Shown piece after piece: positions 5,629 to 7,206 of a DNA stretch of 7,206 bases (position 1 is its first letter; every line of letters starts with the position of its first letter). Below the pieces are notes generated by a model. The model was not told the DNA's origin, ran no database searches, and saw only the letters and a program-made list of their open reading frames with translations. A program made the translations under genes and the position numbers. Origin of the DNA: Thermoplasmata archaeon. Its GTDB lineage: Archaea; Thermoplasmatota; Thermoplasmata; Lutacidiplasmatales; UBA184. Where the stretch lies: NCBI GenBank assembly GCA_030040865.1, contig JASHSX010000051.1:1-7206 (forward strand). Direction: 5' to 3'.

Positions 5629-5752
5629 TCGACCCGACGCCGGGCGGGAGACCGATCCTCGGTCGCCGTCCGACGCCCGACCGGCCCGCGGTGCCGCTCG
5701 ACCGCGTCGCACCGGACCCGGCGGTACGGCGCGCGGATGCCCGACCGGAACG

Positions 5753-5760
5753 ACTAAGAG
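5753..5760 (+). promoter_or_regulatory. Weak TATA-like box before the membrane protein
   Basis: ACTAAGAG, a degraded form of the ATTAAGTA element before the genes at 6242 and 6666. Its centre is about 33 bp from the ATG at 5790. The 161-bp gap after the preceding gene supports an independent promoter. Nothing else recognisable lies in that gap. Confidence 0.35.
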
Positions 5761-5789
5761 AGGGCGCCGGCTGAGCGCGGCGAGGGAAC

Positions 5790-6071
5790 ATGGCCGCGCC
5801 CGCACCGAACTCACCCAAGCTTCCGTACTGGTACCGCGTCCTCGCCGTCATCGTGGGGATCTTCTCGATCTCGATCGCCTTCATCGTGCTCGCCCTGCCG
5901 GGGCTGGGACTGTTGCTCGTGGTGTTCCTGCTCGCGCTCGGCCTCCTCGTCATGGGCATGGATCGCCTGGCGGCAGGGATCACGGGACATCCCATGTCGT
6001 CCTGGTTCTCGCTGGTTCCCGCCCGCCCTCCCCCGACGCAGGGATCGGGCGGAACCCCGCCCGAGCACTAG
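5790..6071 (+). CDS. Small two-TM membrane protein, DUF308/HdeD-like repeat
   Basis: A 93-residue predicted integral membrane protein. After a short Pro-rich N-terminus (1-12), two hydrophobic segments lie at about 16-36 and 39-57, separated by a PGLG turn, followed by MDRLAAGITGHP and a Pro/Gly-rich hydrophilic tail. The pattern hydrophobic-VG-I...hydrophobic-PG...LA-LGLLV-x-G-x-x-R-x-x-x-GI-x-G resembles one unit of the DUF308 (HdeD-like) repeat, which in longer proteins occurs in several copies; here there is just one. No function is known to me. The ATG is preceded by GAGGGA at close spacing. It sits between the two winged-helix paralogs on the same strand, which may point to a shared function or simply to a duplication. 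Confidence 0.75.
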   Translation: MAAPAPNSPKLPYWYRVLAVIVGIFSISIAFIVLALPGLGLLLVVFLLALGLLVMGMDRLAAGITGHPMSSWFSLVPARPPPTQGSGGTPPEH

Positions 6072-6205
6072 TACGCGACGACCGACTCCCCGGCGACCCG
6101 GGGGTTTCGGTTCCGCCACCGGGCGCGTTCGTCTCGGCCGGCACGGCAACGGCCTCGCGTCCGTCCGACCGGCGGGCCGCTCGCCGCAGGGGCGCCCGCG
6201 GGGGA

Positions 6206-6213
6206 ATTAAGTA
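6206..6213 (+). promoter_or_regulatory. TATA box of winged-helix paralog B
   Basis: ATTAAGTA in GC-rich DNA, identical to the octamer before rps15 (6634-6641). Its centre is about 32 bp from the ATG at 6242, predicting a transcript start about 5 bases before the ATG. Confidence 0.65.
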
Positions 6214-6227
6214 GAGGGACCCCGCGT

Positions 6228-6235
6228 AGGAGGGG
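6228..6235 (+). promoter_or_regulatory. Strong Shine-Dalgarno-like sequence before paralog B
   Basis: AGGAGGGG ending 6 bases before the ATG at 6242 is the best ribosome-binding sequence in the window and supports that start. The TATA position, however, predicts transcription starting near 6236, which would leave it out of the mRNA unless initiation is further upstream or a read-through transcript is used. Confidence 0.55.
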
Positions 6236-6241
6236 GGGCCC

Positions 6242-6589
6242 ATGCCGACCGGCGAGGCCCCTCCGGATCCCGTCCGAACGACGCTCGTCGCGATCCTCCA
6301 GCAGCTCAACCGCGCCGAGTCGGTCTACGAGGGACGGGAGCGGGACCAGAGCCTGACGCTCCCCGACCTCGAGCGCGTGCTGCGGAAGCACCCGCCCGTC
6401 GAGGACGGTCAGGTCAAGGTCGCCCTAGCGCTCGGCCTTCTGGTGCGCAACGGCTTCGTCGAGGCCGACGCGGCGCCCGGCGCCTGGGGGGCGAAGAAGC
6501 CCCCGGCGCAGAAGGCTCGGTACCGCATCACCGCGAACGGGAAGCAGTTCCTGGTCGACGCGCAACAGAAGTCCGACCGGATCGCCTAG
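6242..6589 (+). CDS. Small winged-helix-like protein, paralog B
   Basis: A 115-residue relative of the protein at 5287-5628. Shared landmarks are LNRAE (22-26), a helix-rich core ending in LLVRNGF (66-72) and the wing-like RYRITANGKQFLV (93-105). It differs in a longer linker between helices (about 27-38), in a Pro/Lys/Ala-rich wing insert (78-92, GAWGAKKPPAQK), and in a more neutral N-terminus. The first helix of paralog A is much more acidic, so the two may bind different partners or form a heterodimer. No family name is recognised; a DNA-binding or chromatin-associated role is an inference from the winged-helix-like pattern. It has its own TATA box and Shine-Dalgarno-like sequence, and lies 76 bp before rps15, which has a separate promoter. 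Confidence 0.78.
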   Translation: MPTGEAPPDPVRTTLVAILQQLNRAESVYEGRERDQSLTLPDLERVLRKHPPVEDGQVKVALALGLLVRNGFVEADAAPGAWGAKKPPAQKARYRITANGKQFLVDAQQKSDRIA

Positions 6590-6633
6590 TCCGGCCGCTA
6601 CCGAGGATCGGCGTCGTCCGGCGGGCGCCAATC

Positions 6634-6641
6634 ATTAAGTA
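6634..6641 (+). promoter_or_regulatory. TATA box of rps15
   Basis: ATTAAGTA, preceded by CCAATC. Its centre is about 28 bp from the ATG at 6666, so the mRNA is probably leaderless. There is no ribosome-binding sequence before the ATG, which agrees with this. Confidence 0.75.
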
Positions 6642-6665
6642 CCGTACCGATGTCGGCGCAACCCC

Positions 6666-7121
6666 ATGTCGCGCATCCACTCCGGGCATAAGGGCCGGGC
6701 GGGCTCGCACCGTCCCTATCCCCTCACGAAACCGGAGTGGGTGACGGCCACGACCGAGGAGGTCGTGAGCCAGGCCGTGCAGCTCTCGAAGACCGGCGTG
6801 CTCGCGGCCCGCATCGGCCAGACGCTGAGGGACACCTACGGCGTCCCGTCGGCCCGCGCGGTCACGGGGAAGCGGCTCGGCGTGCTGCTCGCCGAGAACG
6901 GGCAGAAGCCCGAGATCCCCGACGACCTCCAGGCGCTCCTGAAGCGCGTCGTCCACCTGCAGCACCACCTGGAGACCCACCCCAAGGACCTCTCGAACCG
7001 GCGCGGGCTCGTGCTCATGGAGTCGCGCATCCGGCGCCTCGCCCGCTACTACCGGCAGCACCACCGGATCCCCGAGTCCTGGCGCTATTCGGCCGCCGGG
7101 GCCGCGCTCCAGGTCGAGTGA
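6666..7121 (+). CDS. rps15: 30S ribosomal protein uS15 (archaeal S15P/S13e)
   Basis: A 151-residue primary 16S rRNA-binding protein of the small subunit platform. It has the long archaeal/eukaryotic form: an N-terminal extension rich in Lys/Arg/Ser/His (SRIHSGHKGRAGSHRP), then the KPEW and VVSQAVQLSKTG segments (23-44), IGQTLRDTYGVPS, and the core bacterial-like region with LLKRVVHLQHHLETHPKDLSNRRGL split across 91-115, where the H-x-x-D-x-x-N-x-x-x-L signature binds the rRNA three-way junction. The C-terminus ends RRLARYYRQHHRIPESWRY. Length is normal. Its TGA stop shares a base with the ATG of the next gene (TGATG), implying translational coupling. Confidence 0.97.
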   Translation: MSRIHSGHKGRAGSHRPYPLTKPEWVTATTEEVVSQAVQLSKTGVLAARIGQTLRDTYGVPSARAVTGKRLGVLLAENGQKPEIPDDLQALLKRVVHLQHHLETHPKDLSNRRGLVLMESRIRRLARYYRQHHRIPESWRYSAAGAALQVE

Positions 7122-7206
7122 TGCCCTCGGGTCCCGACGGGTTCGTCGCGGATCCGCGCTACCGGGACGAGTTCGAGCGCGCGCGGGCGCTCCTCCTCGG
7201 GCATCC
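7121..7206 (+). CDS. Start of a gene coupled to rps15 (3' end outside window); possibly DHH/RecJ-like
   Basis: An open frame starts at ATG 7121 inside the rps15 stop (TGATG) and runs to the window end; 28 residues are visible (MPSGPDGFVADPRYRDEFER...). The last part, DEFERARALLLGH, looks like an amphipathic helix. In many archaea rps15 is followed by a DHH-family phosphoesterase of the RecJ/GAN type, which starts with a similar helix before its first DHH motif, so that is the leading guess from gene order. The visible residues contain no catalytic motif, so the identity is not established. Confidence 0.5.
   Translation, partial: MPSGPDGFVADPRYRDEFERARALLLGH

Noticed and set aside
1..7206. 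CRISPR array, insertion sequence, prophage or defence system
   Set aside because: No regularly spaced repeats, no terminal inverted repeats with a transposase, and all recognisable genes are housekeeping or small lineage-type proteins.

Overview
This window looks like the chromosome of a very GC-rich archaeon (roughly 70% G+C by eye). Evidence for archaea: a uS15 ribosomal protein of the long archaeal/eukaryotic type, a single-OB-fold SSB of the Sulfolobus kind with a Gly/Arg-rich tail, a eukaryotic/archaeal-type tryptophanyl-tRNA synthetase, a CarB whose motifs resemble the eukaryotic enzyme, and short AT islands (TATA boxes) 28-34 bp before start codons that imply leaderless or nearly leaderless mRNAs. 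A high-GC lineage of Thermoplasmatota is my best guess, but this is inference, not proof.

Layout: (1) 1-1293, + strand: the C-terminal 430 residues of carbamoyl-phosphate synthase large subunit. (2) 1318-2013, - strand: an unusual fusion of a degenerate thioredoxin/glutaredoxin-like domain with a C-terminal Lrp/AsnC effector-binding (RAM) domain and no DNA-binding domain; its promoter lies at 2038-2045. (3) 2123-2623, - strand: SSB, followed by two strong stem-loops. (4) 2624-2955: a 332-bp divergent intergenic region with an isolated TATA-like island and GC-rich hairpins. (5) 2956-3699, + strand: a TPR protein, converging tail to tail (6 bp apart) with (6) trpS, 3706-4851, - strand, which lies 16 bp behind (7) a small Cys-rich zinc-ribbon protein, 4868-5176, - strand. 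(8) 5287-6589, + strand: two paralogous small winged-helix-like proteins flanking a two-TM membrane protein. (9) 6666-7121, + strand: rps15, overlapping by one base (TGATG) the start of a further gene cut by the window end.

Functionally this is mostly housekeeping: pyrimidine/arginine precursor synthesis, translation (TrpRS, uS15) and ssDNA protection, interspersed with small lineage-type regulators. The points most worth a second look are in TrpRS: a Cys pattern (C-x23-C-x6-C-x2-C) nearly identical to the [4Fe-4S] motif known from Thermotoga maritima TrpRS, and a KMSKS loop that has lost its lysine (AMSTT). The thioredoxin-like/RAM fusion and the winged-helix paralog pair come next. I see no mobile element, CRISPR array, tRNA or rRNA.
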